Assembly (NCBI GenBank): GCA_013420905.1
Contig: JAAXNY010000013.1
Location: 2,232,001 to 2,296,000 of the forward strand
DNA from: Collybia mongolica
Lineage: Eukaryota; Basidiomycota; Agaricomycetes; Agaricales; Clitocybaceae
DNA length: 64,000 nt
Direction: 5' to 3'
In this document: one piece after another, positions 34,591 to 46,540 of the stretch
Numbering within the stretch: the first letter of the stretch is position 1
Layout: every line of letters begins with the position of its first letter
Made by a program: the position numbers and the translations under genes
Notes under the pieces: model-generated
Told to the model about the DNA's origin: nothing
Seen by the model: only the letters and a program-made list of their open reading frames with translations
Databases searched by the model: none

Positions 34591-34984
34591 ATGTGGGTTT
34601 ATATTATCATGTCGCAATGTATAATTACCAGAACTGCATTCGGGGGCGAACCTGCTCACACAAGCATACATATACGTACATGCAAGGTCGTATGCTTAAG
34701 GCCAACATCGACGTCAACGCTAAAGCAAGCACCACCACGTAAATCAAAATTAACGCAACAAGCATGCACGACAAAGAGAGAACAACTTGTGGTAATTTTT
34801 TTCGCATAAGATTGCGAGCTCGACTACAGGAACGGGAACGTATACATAAACATTAACAAAGCACAAGGGGAGAGACAAAGCCAAGTAAACGAGGAAAGCA
34901 AATCAAACATGAGGCGGGAAGACCAAAACCAACGCCATGAATCGAGGAGGAAAATGGCGTGTGTGCGAGTTCAAGGTCAAGTCC
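34591..34984. other. Non-coding spacer
   Basis: About 390 bp holds no recognised gene. Reading frames are short on both strands. CpG content is normal. Confidence 0.45.
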
Positions 34985-36510
34985 ATTAAATCAGACGAAG
35001 GTTAACCAACCAATGCCCACACGAAACGGAGCACCTCACGCACAGATCAAATCGCCCGATCCTGCCAAACACCCGCATGTAGTCGACACGCAGCACCGCT
35101 GGTGTGCGGGGGGCGGCTATTGAGCGCCCTGCGCTCATCACTGTCGTTGCCCAGCATCAGCGTCAGTGTACCCAGACCCGGACCGGATCGGTGGGAGGAG
35201 AGAAGGGGAAGGGGTAGATGGGGACTGACCAGAGATCCCTAGGCTCAGATCTAGCAGGATTGCGTGTCGGCGGGTCGTACCAGGCTGCTGGACACGATGT
35301 TGGTTTTGGGCGTAGTTGTCAGCACTCGCGTCATCATCAGCAGAGAGCCACGCTATGTTCTACTATGATACCACGAACAGGAAAAAGGAAGTAATCAACA
35401 ACATCGCCAACACCCAGACCCCCATAAGGAGGATGTAAGAAACTCACGCGCCTGCCGTCCTGTCTGCCCGCCCGGCCCTCCAACCACACCAACCTCCACA
35501 AACCCACCTCGCACGCAAGCGCAGGATGCCGCACACCCCCCTCCACCACTTCTCATATCCCATCATCACCTAAACGCGGAAGGGAAGTCAAGTCAGTGAA
35601 CGGTACAGTACGACAGGGGAGGAGGCACACCACACGCACCGTCCACCCCAAACTCGTACAAGAACATGAGCCCGTACAGTGTCCCGTCCCGGCCCACCTG
35701 CATCCTCGCATCCTCCGCGGTGGTAGGATCGACCATGCCCGGACCGCACACCGAGCTTCCCAGCAAACAAATAAATTCTTAAGAAATCGGCCAAGAGAGC
35801 CACCACACCCTATCAACCGGACAACTTACCCAAACGGCACCTGCTCCCTCCTCCGTAGGTTAAACCCCACGACCTCCGCCTGGCCAGTCACATTAATCCT
35901 TATATTACCGACAACCACCCTCTCCCTCTGATCCTCCCTGAGATTGTCGGTAATCAGGTACACCACGAACAGGCACAGCAGCACCGACACCAGCAGTCCC
36001 GGAACCGCGAGGTTCGTGAAGAACCTGCGCCACCGGCCCCCCTGCCATGCGGCGTCCTTTTCCGACGGGTCGCCCTCGTCCGCATCGTCGTCGTCCAGCG
36101 CCGGGTCATACGCATATGCCACGAGCCCGCCCTTGTGCGCACGCTAGGGGTCCACCAGGGCCATGCTCGCAGGGTACTTGGAATTAGACGACATGACGGA
36201 GTCGCTAGAGACGGAGATCACGGATGTGCAGTTGGCCGCGCTGGCACTGGGCCCGTGTATAGGGGGCATAGACAGGGAGGAGGAGGATGTCATCCGAGGT
36301 GTCAGTGCAGCGGTAGAGAATCACCGAAGCCACGTGCGCTAGTGGCACTGTTGAGGGCGTAGGTGGAGGGCATGATTTTGTTGGTGATGGAATCAAGCCT
36401 TCCTATTGGCCAATTTCCTCGTTCCAGCCAATGTGAGAATCGAAATGACTCACGACTTATAATACACGATTGGCTACGATTGGGCAGTGAGCGCACATAT
36501 TGAATTCTGA
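34985..36510. repeat. Better-preserved copy of the segmental duplication (partner 1-1995)
   Basis: It aligns directly with 1-1995 and retains many CpG that are TG or CA in the partner. It contains a KRE6-like fragment. Its right end merges with a duplicate of the wall-protein promoter at 36480-36740. Confidence 0.8.
35590..36300 (-). pseudogene. KRE6/SKN1-like N-terminal fragment
   Basis: Minus-strand frames give a Ser-rich start (SVISVSSDSVMSS), an acidic DPALDDDDADEGD segment, a basic WRRFF, and a membrane span (LAVPGLLVSVLLCLFVVYLI). NIRINVTGQAEVVGF follows, then across a gap GMVDPTTAEDARM and MFLYEFGVDG, corresponding to the family's LIDPDTP and VFSDEF-x-x-DG motifs. A stop (TAG) falls after the Ser-rich part, and the GH16 catalytic domain is absent, so it is a fragment. 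Such proteins act in the secretory pathway for beta-1,6-glucan. Confidence in the family is moderate. Confidence 0.55.
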
Positions 36511-37130
36511 TCATCTCGACAAGCAGGTGGTTAAATTGCAAACACTGTCAAACAGCTCGAGGCAGCGTACCGCCTCTCTTGTCATCACCGTCCCTTGTTT
36601 CTCCCGTCCGAGCACTGGCTGCTCAGATTTTTCTTCGCTTTTGTTCTCAGTTCATAAATACCACTCGATTGGACCCTTCACGAAAGAAACATCCTACTTC
36701 ATGCACTGCCTATCAAATTCGGAAAATCCACCCTCCTTAATGTGTAGGATTATGGACTTGACCGGAGGCGGTTTTTCATACTACTTTAGTCATGCAATGC
36801 GGGTATTCTGAATAAAACGGACTCGGTGCATTGATTGCCCACTGACAAGTCTTCAAAAATTCAACCACAGGTATTTGTTGGTGCGTTCGAAGATAGCCAA
36901 CAAAAGTCTCGATAATCGCAAGGCATCGGCGTTGCCAGAAGCCGGTTGAGCCACTGAAATGTCAGAACAGAAGAAGATGGTAGCACACCATCTAACAAAG
37001 CTTTTTTTACCCACAAGGTCAGTGGAATGTTTTTGCATAGATGAAAGTTTGATTTGGCACAGACCTCAATTTCAAATCTCACCATCCTAATCCGCCCGAT
37101 CACTGACTTCTCCCCACTCATGCTTTTTGG
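36480..37130 (+). pseudogene. Deletion derivative of the Ser/Thr-rich wall-protein gene
   Basis: 36480-36740 matches the promoter and first codons of the gene at 27227, up to the GGAAAATCCACCCTCCT block. It then jumps directly to the 3' UTR equivalent of 28012 onward (AATGTGTAGGATTATGGACTT) and continues to match to about 28415. The whole coding body, about 745 bp, is missing. It is a clear internal-deletion pseudogene, and the matched blocks date the duplication before the loss. Confidence 0.85.
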
Positions 37131-38069
37131 GCAATCCAAGAGGCATCAGATCTTCCAATCCTGGACACGGGCCCTGACTCCTAGTTTGGATGTCAGTGAT
37201 GTCCGAAGGACGGCAGGGTGGCAAGCCATCAATACATCAACCAAATCACCTTAGCTACCCTCGGCATAAGCTCGGCAATCCGCACCAGAGATCGGAAGTG
37301 CATTTGAGTTGCATCTGTTGAAATGCAAATAAGACATTTCTCAGTACTTAGATGTAAGATCACAAAAGATATATGTAATAGATATGAAACAAGTTTTGCT
37401 ACCAAGAGAAGAACCATATTTTTTCGAGTGACAAACCAAGAAATAGTTTGGCTGGTGTAGTAGAAGGCACAGAGGAAGTATAAACAGGGATATAGTACCA
37501 GGAAGCCATTGGAAGAATAACAAATAATATATCAGAATAAACATGACAAAGAGCTTATAAACCAAGGTGAACATGTCAATGTTATTGAAATAATATCAAT
37601 GCTGCTTGTCTGATGTGAAAACATGTAGTCATCTGATGCCACCTTGCCATTTTTCAACAACAACCCACAACAATCTCCTTACACTGCAGACAGTGACCAA
37701 TAATTGCCTGGCTTTCATTAAAAACCAATGTTAGCTTTATAAATAATAACCTTATGTTATATGCAACATTTTTTCTAGTCATTTACAACTTCCTGAATGT
37801 GGAATAGACTTATTTCTCCTAAGGAAAGAAATAAAGAACAAGTATGTACTGTAAGCAAGGATATCTTTGGTGGGTGATATGTAAGTGAGTTAGAAGGGAG
37901 TCCTAACATGTTACTTGTATTCACAACCACCATTCAAGACATGAGGTTGGCTTGTTGTTGTTCCCAATGAAATTCCTTTTGCTGATTTAGCCAAGCCAAC
38001 TCCTCTAAAACCTCATTGTACAGGGCCAACACTTCTTCTGAGGTGCCTTTAATGAGGAGAAAAGAGGCT
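37131..38069. other. AT-rich region without a recognised gene
   Basis: CpG drops sharply from about 37330. No homology to families I know and no long frame is visible. It is probably decayed repeat DNA, into which the LINE at 38083 inserted. Confidence 0.45.
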
Positions 38070-38082
38070 AGTTTGCAAAGCC

Positions 38083-38635
38083 TCCAATTGGGGTGTTCCG
38101 ATCACGATTCTTCAAGGAAGAATCTGTCTCCTGTAGGTGCGGTGCTCCCCTGGAAACCATACAACATGTCCTATATGACTGTCCACGACATGGACGGGAA
38201 GACAAGCCTGGCTGTCAGCTGCGCTATGCGTGGCTGGTTGACTTCCTCTCGGAGAACAAAAGCGCATTCGCATTTGACGTTCCCTAGTCCTAAACAGGCT
38301 AGGGGCGGTACTCAGTGTTCTAAGTGACGGCTATAGGGTGCTCCCTGCCCAAACATGCGAACCTGGATAATCGGTGGACTCGAAGCCACCACCCACTGCG
38401 GGGCACCGCAGTGGGGGGCCTACCCCCTGGTGTAGATTGGCCCTTCTGGCCTGTGTACAATGAGCCCCAGCTCCATTCGCTAGCTCGACCTCGGTCAGGC
38501 AAGCATCCCAGCTCCACGGTGCTTTGTCCTCTGCCCCCCCTCCCCATTCCCCCAATTACTACTTGTAGTGACCAGCACATGTATTAGGTACAGTTGGTAT
38601 ATAAAATGTTGAAACAAAAAAAAAAAAAAAAAAAA
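38083..38635 (+). mobile_element. 5'-truncated non-LTR retrotransposon (LINE) with poly(A), 13-bp TSD
   Basis: The insertion ends in a run of about 20 A (38616-38635). It is flanked by AGTTTGCAAAGCC at 38070-38082 and again at 38636-38648. Its first 200 bases encode the end of a LINE ORF2 (FFKEESVSCRCGAPLE, then HVLYDCPRHG) with the C-x-C-x7-H-x4-C finger found after the RT/RNase H region. A stop follows at about 38287, then a 3' UTR. CpG is abundant, unlike the surrounding DNA, so insertion is recent relative to the decay of the site. Confidence 0.93.
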
Positions 38636-38648
38636 AGTTTGCAAAGCC

Positions 38649-39569
38649 AATATTCTGTAGTGATAAAAGGTGCATTCATGTGACACCACTTCTCTTTTAG
38701 CAAATATAGCCCTGAGTTTGGCTGAATTAACCCATCCCTTCCTGGCTGGACATATTTTCCATTAGATGATGGGTTGTAGTTAAACACAAAGTGAATACTG
38801 GGGGAGGTAACAGGTACCTCAGTATGCCATGCTACCTTGTTGTGGATGAGGTTCAGACACTTGGCTTTGGGATTAGCATCACAATTTCATTTGTTAGGTT
38901 GATGTACCAATCCAGATGTGGATTGCACAGGATGATTAGATGTGCTTGGGTGAGATCAGCCCAGTGGAAAGCTGAGAGATTTCTCTTGTGCTTTCAGCAG
39001 TTTGTTATTGTGACTATGATTGTATCATGTTTCTTTACTGGGCAAAAACCCTTCCCCTTCATACAACCCTGTCTCTAGGTTCAGTGTAGTACAATGAGAA
39101 TGGCATTTGCAAAATTTGGATGTGCTCACTTTGGCAGGCATTGACACTTGGGGTAGAGAGCAATGTCTGTGATCAATAGAATTAGGGATATTGGTGAACT
39201 ACTTACCAATTTTCTTTTTTACTTACTAAGGTCCCAGATGTCAACTAGATCTAATAATGGTCAATGGTAGCTACAAGCACTAATAATACTAATATCTGAT
39301 CTGTATGTTTATGTATCAAGACTGACAATTGGTAAGATGGGGATATCTACAATACTAACACTGTGAAACCGAGAATAGATGAAATTCAACCCTGTGTTTC
39401 ATCCTCTTAAATAATAGAAATAATACATTAAAAATATGAAATTCATCTCAAAGATGTTTGAAAACACACCCCCTGTGGGGGGAAAAATGGAGGGAAAACC
39501 CCCCTTTAAGGTATAATTTGATGGATGAATTTCATGCAAAATTTGTCCGTATTCATACCCCTACCCACT
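38649..39569. other. AT-rich region, no gene; dispersed GAATTTCAT repeat at its end
   Basis: There is no supported coding sequence and CpG is scarce. From about 39380 to 39560 it contains ATGAAATTC/GAATTTCAT blocks like those near 9700-10180 and 21440-21960. These border the decayed paralogue that starts near 39570. Confidence 0.5.
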
Positions 39570-40135
39570 GTGTGCTGCAGAATGATGATGTTTCCGGTCA
39601 CATTGTGGAAAGCACAACAGAATCTGAGACTGAATCAGACTGTGGACCATCTGATCATGCTTTCTTTGGTCCTTGCTCACCAGAGAATCAACTTGGTCTA
39701 TTGGAAAATAGAAACTGGTTTACAGACCTTTGCAAGTCCAAATCTTCAAGCCATGGATCTAGTGTACCTAAGGATAACAGTAAGCAATAATCTAACTCCA
39801 TGTGATGCTGAAGGAAAAACTCTTACCTAGGTGATATTAAAACAGAGGCAGACATAGTCCCTGAAGAGTGTAAGGTGAATATTAGCACTATCAACCCATT
39901 GGAGGGGAAGGTATGTGAATCAACTCACATAACCAGTTTCTGACAGTATCTTATTAATTGACAACAAAGTTTATTATTCAAATCTGTGTCAAAGGTGGCA
40001 ATTTAATCAATCCAGTATTCAATTTTAACTTCCAGGAAAAAGTAAAGAGCAAAAAACGGAGACATAAATTGCGTATAAGGCACAATGAGCAGGGAAAATG
40101 GCAAAAATATGATGTATATATACATGTGATACAAT
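39570..40135 (+). pseudogene. Decayed paralogue of the small acidic/basic protein gene
   Basis: It matches the gene at 11644-12215 block by block: STTESETESDCGP with PENQLGLLE, then GDIKTEAD after an intron with a proper donor and acceptor, then VKGGNLINPVFNFNF. The frame is still open within each exon, but there is no convincing start because the 5' end is replaced by the GAATTTCAT repeat. Many CpG of the partner are TG/CA here. It shares its orientation with the partner, together with the KOW relic beside it. Confidence 0.75.
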
Positions 40136-40194
40136 AAAGTCCCAAAAGATTTATGCAAAATTGAAAGTAACACCTGTTACTTATTTTGTGCGAG

Positions 40195-40802
40195 TTTTAT
40201 GAGCATCCTTTCAAAGAATAGTCATTAATCCCTCATTTTGTGCCTTTTCTTCTTTGGTTTCATGGCCAATGCAGAGTACATCAGGGCTTAGTTCCAAATG
40301 ATCCCCCGAAAGTGTTTTGTGGCCTCCCTCAGTCTGGTTGATGACAGCCAATACATATCATAATTGGCTGGCCATTCTCATAACAATGGTGAATTTGGTG
40401 GACATATTGGCCCAGGTGGTCACCTTCAACTACAACCAACAATCTGTTATCATGTGTAGGATTGGGATGTTTTGGTGTGAGGTCTCCTGGAGGCAAGGAT
40501 CCCGATGCCTTGTAGTGGTTGAACTGGACTAATAATGCTCCCTTTATCTGTGCTACGGAGACCACCATTTCTTTACCTTGATATTGCCCACCTGTAACCA
40601 ACACCTTTAATTTAATATCAATAAGCTGTGGATCTAATAACAGGTGAGCAGGTCCCTGCTGTTGTAATATAGTTGGTGGAGGGGAGGCTTGAGAGGAGGA
40701 TCCTACATCAGGCATTTGAGATGAGGGGTTCCAGGCCAGCGTCAAGTGGTGAAAGTCAGGCATGGGCATGCTACCCCCCACTGCTGCAGTAGTGGCAGCC
40801 AT
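40195..40802 (-). pseudogene. Decayed C-terminal part of an SPT5-like KOW gene
   Basis: It parallels the last exon of the gene at 12288-14891: PMPDFHHLTLAWNPSSQ, then LKVLVTGGQYQGKEMVV (a KOW-like stretch), LTPKHPNPTHDNRLLVVVEG and YVHQIHHCYENG. The end corresponding to the partner's C-terminus (40195-40330) has frame changes, and everything upstream of this exon is missing. It is CpG-depleted relative to the partner. Confidence 0.85.
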
Positions 40803-41172
40803 GGCAGGTTTCTGGGGAGGGGGGAATTACAAGTCCTTATGTTTACATAAGTAACTCGTTCATCATCCTGGGTTTGCAGGGAAAATTCAGTGTACCCAAC
40901 AAGATCCAGTGTTGTTTTTCCCACGATTAGTAAGTTTGAAGTGTTCTGAGAATTCATCAGAACATGATCAGTAAACATTTTGAAGTACATCAGTAAGACT
41001 TTGTAGTTGTGGAAATACTTTTCTAACTGTGGGAATCAAAATTAGCCAATGCGCGGATTTCGAGCAAAAAAGGCAACTGCTAACATGGGCTGCATTTAAT
41101 AATATAAATTTGAGTTAATTGGTCTTTTTCTTGGGATATCTCAAGAATTAATTGTTAACTGTCCACTGCATA

Positions 41173-41238
41173 ATCATGCTTACGTTTGTCAACTACACTG
41201 TTAGAGCTAACAGTGTAGTTGACAAACATAAGCATGAT
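41173..41238. repeat. 66-bp palindrome: TIR-only footprint of the Tc1/mariner-like element
   Basis: Arms of 32 bp (ATCATGCTTACGTTTGTCAA... and its complement) meet around AG. They equal the outer ends of the 1877-bp element at 6016-7892. TA borders both sides. The whole interior, including the inner half of each TIR, is absent. Confidence 0.88.
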
Positions 41239-42401
41239 TACAAGAGGCTTGTTCTGCTTTGGGTTAAACTTTTCCCACAATACAAAATATTGCATATCTC
41301 CACAATGACAAGGTCTATGGATGCAATTTAAATTGCTACTACTAGATATGGTGAAGGGCTACCCAATTGGTGTATTTATGTATATTTGTATGTGTTTGTA
41401 CATCATCAAATATCATGATCAAAAGTAGCTCTCCTACTACAAGCATGTTACAAATGAATATCAAGTTTGTGTATGATTTTGCCACACAGCTAGCCAAACA
41501 AATAATACCATCAAAGTTCCCACACTATAAATCATTGCATATCTCAACAACAACAAGGCCTATGGATGTAATTTAAATTGCTAGTGTTAGATATGGTGAA
41601 GTAGTACCTCATGTATGTGTTTATATGTATTTATATTTGTTTGTATTTTTCTAAACATTATCAACATCATTTTTCTTGCTGCATATTACAAATGAATACT
41701 GTCTGTATATCACTTCATCACACATCTGTCCAAACAAACAATAATACTAAAGAAATTTCCCACAATATAGATGATGCATGTTTCAGCAAATACAAAGCTG
41801 ATGGACATGCTACTACTAGGCATTGTAAGGAATACATTAGGTGTATGTTTATATGTGTTTGTAGTTGTTTGTACCCTTCCAAATCTCATTATCAGCAACA
41901 GCCTTTTTACTACATATTACAAATGAATATCATCTGTATATTACTTTGCCAACATCTGGCCAAACAAACAATATTAATGAAGTTCCCACCATATAGATGA
42001 TGCATATCTCAGCAAATACAAGGCTAATGGACACTATTGAAATTGCTACTACTTCTAGACACATGGAGGGGGTACATCAAAAAATCTATATTTATATTTG
42101 TTTGTACTTTTCCAAGTTTGATTATAATTTCTTGTTATATTGATTTCAATATCACATTTATGTATTACTTGGCCAAAAGCATATCCAAACAAGTCAATGT
42201 AGATGCTCCTGGAATCTATAATGCTAAATATCTTGACAGTGGCTAGCTATATGAGTATGATTAAATACAGTTGTGATAATACAAGAAAAAAACACTTAAC
42301 AGGCATATGTACATTTATTTGAAGTTTGTCTTTGATAATGATATTTCTATTTTTAGCATATCTGGTAAGTTCTTGATTAACCCAGGATGCAAGGCTAGAA
42401 A

Positions 42402-43658
42402 CTGTACTTTACAATCCCCCACATGTCCTTGCAGACTGCAAAAGTCCATACAGACTCCGCAAGGACAGCATGGACTCACTTACATACTTTCCCTTTACTA
42501 TTATAAATTACTTACTTACTTATAAAAGAGTTTACTTACTGTATTTACTTACTGATTTTTCTACATATAGTGATAGGAAATATTATATATTGATTGTAAA
42601 TATCATACATTGATAGTAAATGCATAATTTTATATGGGCAGGGGCCCCTGCCACCCCTGTCATCCTCGTTGGCCCCTGCAGCATTGTCAGTGGCCTGAGT
42701 TTCAGCACTGGCACTGGCTGCTTTTCTTGTTGTCCCTGTTGTCATTGTCATTACCCTTGTGGTGGTGGTGGTAGTCTTTTTCCTCATTGTAGCTGTCATC
42801 ATCATGCCATTGTTGGTGCTGCTGTTGCTGTTGTTGCTGCAGGCCTTGTTGGCACTGTTGCTGCTACTGCTGTTGCTGACTTCATTGTTGTTATTGTTGT
42901 TGTTGCTGTCTTCCTCAGGCCTGCCCTGCATTTGCAGTTAGGTGTGCTGGAGCACCCTGGACATTGGTGGCCATACCCTTCTCATCTCAGGTTCCTGAAG
43001 TGGGGGGGGGGGACATGCTGCGTGGTGAGCATGTAGGTGAGTGGCAGTACAGGACTCACCTCCCTCTGCCCCTTGGGGTGCCCTTTCCTTGTTGTCCCCT
43101 TGTTCTGCATCTGTTTCTACCCTTTGCCCCACATTGTTTTGTGCATTGTCATATTGCTGCTGGTTGGCATTGGGCGCATTGGCATTGGGATTGGCAGTGT
43201 GGGTGCTTTTGTGTTGGCATTGGCATTGGCGGTTTGGTGGGCATTGTTGACGTGGTTGAAGAGAACCAACGAAGACATGGCAGTGGTAATGTGACTGTGG
43301 CATGTGCTTTGTAGCCACATGACCTAGATATGTTGACTTGAGGCCGGCTTACCTTGTGGTTAGGAATGCCCACCTTGCCCAATGGTTATGAATGCCAAAC
43401 ATATTATGTAATGTTCAAATAGTATATATAATTTGAGTAAATAAAAATTATATCAGTAATCTGGTTAGTAATAGACTGGCCGTGCGGACTCCACAAGCCA
43501 TCCATCTGTGCTTGTCTGCATGGCTGCATAAAATTACACAGATTGATGTGGACTCAGCATGGATGCAGATTGTCATTTGGCTAAGTGTCCTGCCAAATGA
43601 GTCCATGTGGACTCTGCATGGAGTCCACACAGGTGATGTGGCTTAGTGTAAAGACTTT
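42402..43658 (-). mobile_element. Non-autonomous hAT-like element, 1257 bp, TSD GCTAGAAA
   Basis: GCTAGAAA occurs at 42394-42401 and 43659-43666, and the matching site in the left module (4852-4859) has a single copy. The ends are CTGTACTTTACAATCCCCC and the complement of TTAGTGTAAAGACTTT, sharing only a short CTTTACA. Subterminal GAGTCCACATGGACTC-like palindromes recur at both ends. The interior is trinucleotide-rich (Asn/Thr/Met codon runs) and has no transposase. It is called hAT-like only from the 8-bp duplication. Confidence 0.8.
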
Positions 43659-44871
43659 GCTAGAAATAAAATGTTAAATGTTGAATGGTTGATATACATT
43701 TCAATACTGTGGGAACTTGTTTCTATTATAGGCATTTGAATTGATATCACTTCCTTATATCACACAAAATATAAGTCTATACAAGAACTTGTTCCTCACA
43801 CAAGCCTGCAACTCCTCTGCTGTCCTCACCCCCTTATTTGATTCTGCATTAGTGCTTACTGGTGTGGGATGTGCAAGGGATGGGTTGTGTTTGCAGAGGT
43901 CTTTACACTAAGCCACATAACCTGTGTGGACTCTGTGTGGACTCATTTGGCAGGACACTCAGCCAAATGACAATCCGTGTCTGTGCCAAGTCCACATCAA
44001 TCTGCATAATTTCATGTGGACATGCAGACAAGCATGGATGGACAGCTTGCAGATTCCATGCAGCCAGTCAATTACTAATCAGATTACTAATATAAATTTT
44101 ATTTACACAAATCATATATACTATTTGCTATTAATAACATAACATAACAGCGCTGAAAAACTTGCATCCAACTAGGTTTGAATGTGTACAGGCATGAACA
44201 TTACATAATATGTTTGGCATTCATAACAGTTGGGCAAGGTGGGCATTCCTAGCTACAGGCTCACTGGCCTCAAGTCAATGGACTTAGGCCACATGATTAC
44301 CAGGCACATGCAATGGTCACATTACCGTTGCAATGTCTTCATTGGTTCTTTTCAACCACATCAACAACGCCTGCCAAACCACCAACACCAACACCAATGC
44401 CAATGCCAATGCACTGAACACCAACCAACATCAACATGATGATGCACAAGATGGTGTGGGGTGAAGGATAGAAATGGATGTGGAATGAGGGGACAATGAG
44501 GAAAGGGCATCTCAAGGGGCAGAACCAGGTGAGTCATACAGCACCACTTACCCACATGCTCACCACACAGTGCATCCCCCCCTACTTCAGGAACTCAAGA
44601 CAAAGGATACGGCTGCCAATGGCAACAGTGAGGAAGGCGGCAATGACAATGACAACAACAATGACAATGATGAAGACAGCAACAGCAACAGCAGCAACAG
44701 TGCCGACAAGGCCTGCAGCAATGACAGCAACAGCAGCAGCAGTGGTGGCACCAATAACAGTGCAACAATGACAACAACTACAACAAAGACAACCACCACC
44801 ACCACGAGGACAACAAGGACAACAACAACTAAGGACAATGACAACAATGGGAACAACAACAAGAAAAGCGG

Positions 44872-46090
44872 TGAAAGGGGGCTCCTGGGCTATACGTGCG
44901 CTGATGCTATGAAATGTAATCCCTTACACACACACACCAAACCTAACAATCAACACACGAACAGTAGGAATCGCCTGTTTTGAGTTCGGGTTCAAGCGCT
45001 TAGAAGCACTAAGCTTTGAATAGTACTAGCCAAAGCCCTTTCCAATGATCTCTCGACGGGTTCGATTTAGACAAAAGCTTCAACACAGGTTCAAAAACCT
45101 GCTAGGTATATTTATAATATCTCTCGATCCAATAGACTGAGTACCAAGTGTACGTTCAATTATTATTAATGATCCCAAGCGGATCTATAAGTCCAAGCAA
45201 CTTATCAAACAATACAGTGCCAAGTGCACTAAGGCCAAGTGCCTAGTAATTCCAACGGACAATACGGTACTAAGTTCCAAGTGAACTAAGTTTCTTTAAT
45301 TCTGTAGTTCTTCAATCAATTCCAATCAAGACACGTTGAAGCAATCTGATCTTTAATTCGGGCACGCAATAGTGTTTTAACAAATGTGATTTGTATACTC
45401 TATAGTCGTGTGAAGTGGGGGCAAGATTCCTTGCCTTAGCGCTACTCATCTACAGTCTATTTATAGTGTACAAACTAAATATCATACGGAATTGTAAATT
45501 TTACATGGAACCGCGCTCCCGCGCACCAAGGATCTGTATTCAATGCTGATGCGTCCTCTACAACTTGGCGTGCGCGCCATGCGTGCCAATTATGCCGTTT
45601 ACTGGTTACTTATCAAATATTGAAAGAGCTGGCTAAACTCTTATCAAGTCACGACTGCGCGCTTTGTTATTTAAAACAGCGCGGCACTGTCATTTACTTC
45701 TCCTGATTGTCCCGGTCGCTATTCACGGGGTCCCGTCGCTTCCGGTAGTTAACACCAAGTACCCCTGACTAGGATCGGGTTGTGCAAGTCCCAAATTTAC
45801 AATTACTTCTCCTATTAATGATGATCCCCAGACTAATGATATCATACTACAACGGTTACTTATGAACTAAGACACCGAGGTTGTAACCGGGCATGGTGAA
45901 TAGGACTAATAATAGACCGTACTCATAGTCCTCTGTACTGATAGTGTATTATCCATTAGACTAGTTCACTCTGATTAGCCGTCTTGGAGCTCGACTCTAA
46001 TCCTTTATTACCGTTTACTTGGTTATTAGAAATGATACTAATAGCCTTACTTGTCGACTTTATAAGTGCAAACAATTTCGGGCCCTATCA
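44872..46090 (-). repeat. LTR of the outer element (3' LTR in coding orientation)
   Basis: 1219 bp, read on the minus strand from TGATAGGGCCC to CCCCCTTTCA. The polypurine tract (complement of TCTCCCCCATACC) adjoins it at 46091-46103, which fixes the orientation. Confidence 0.9.
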
Positions 46091-46540
46091 TCTCCCCCAT
46101 ACCACAAATGTAGACTGTCCTCAGTCTCTCTTTGCCGGCATGTTGGTCCAATACTTCGGGTCTGCACGCGTCTAATCTTTTAGTACAAGGTTACAACGGT
46201 TCCGCTTTTAGACAGGTAGGCGCGCGATGTTGGGATCGAGCCCAGAGGTTTACTTCCCATCAGGATCGTGACAGTTATATACGTCTCCTGAGAGAATACT
46301 TGACATTCAGACATCGCTTTACAGATATTTCAGTCATCTGAACCTTTCTCTCGTTATGTTTCTGACACTTCAGCAAGAGATCGGTACTCCTGCTTGTCGT
46401 TTAGAACTTCGCAATGCAGGGTTGTGCATTTTAAAAAGCTTGCGCCCTTGCTAAGTTTTAGACAATTTGGACTTTATAGCCCATTTCTAAATTTCTTTGC
46501 TATTCGCATCGCTCAAATGCTCCAACTTCTCTAAACCAAT

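Noticed and set aside
42650..43320. Long plus-strand frames rich in Val/Leu/Cys
   Set aside because: These come from GTTGTT/GTCATT runs in the hAT-like element and are mirrored by frames on the other strand.
44570..44983. Asn/Asp/Ser-rich protein
   Set aside because: Trinucleotide runs inside a transposable element, open on both strands, and not conserved as protein in the other copy.
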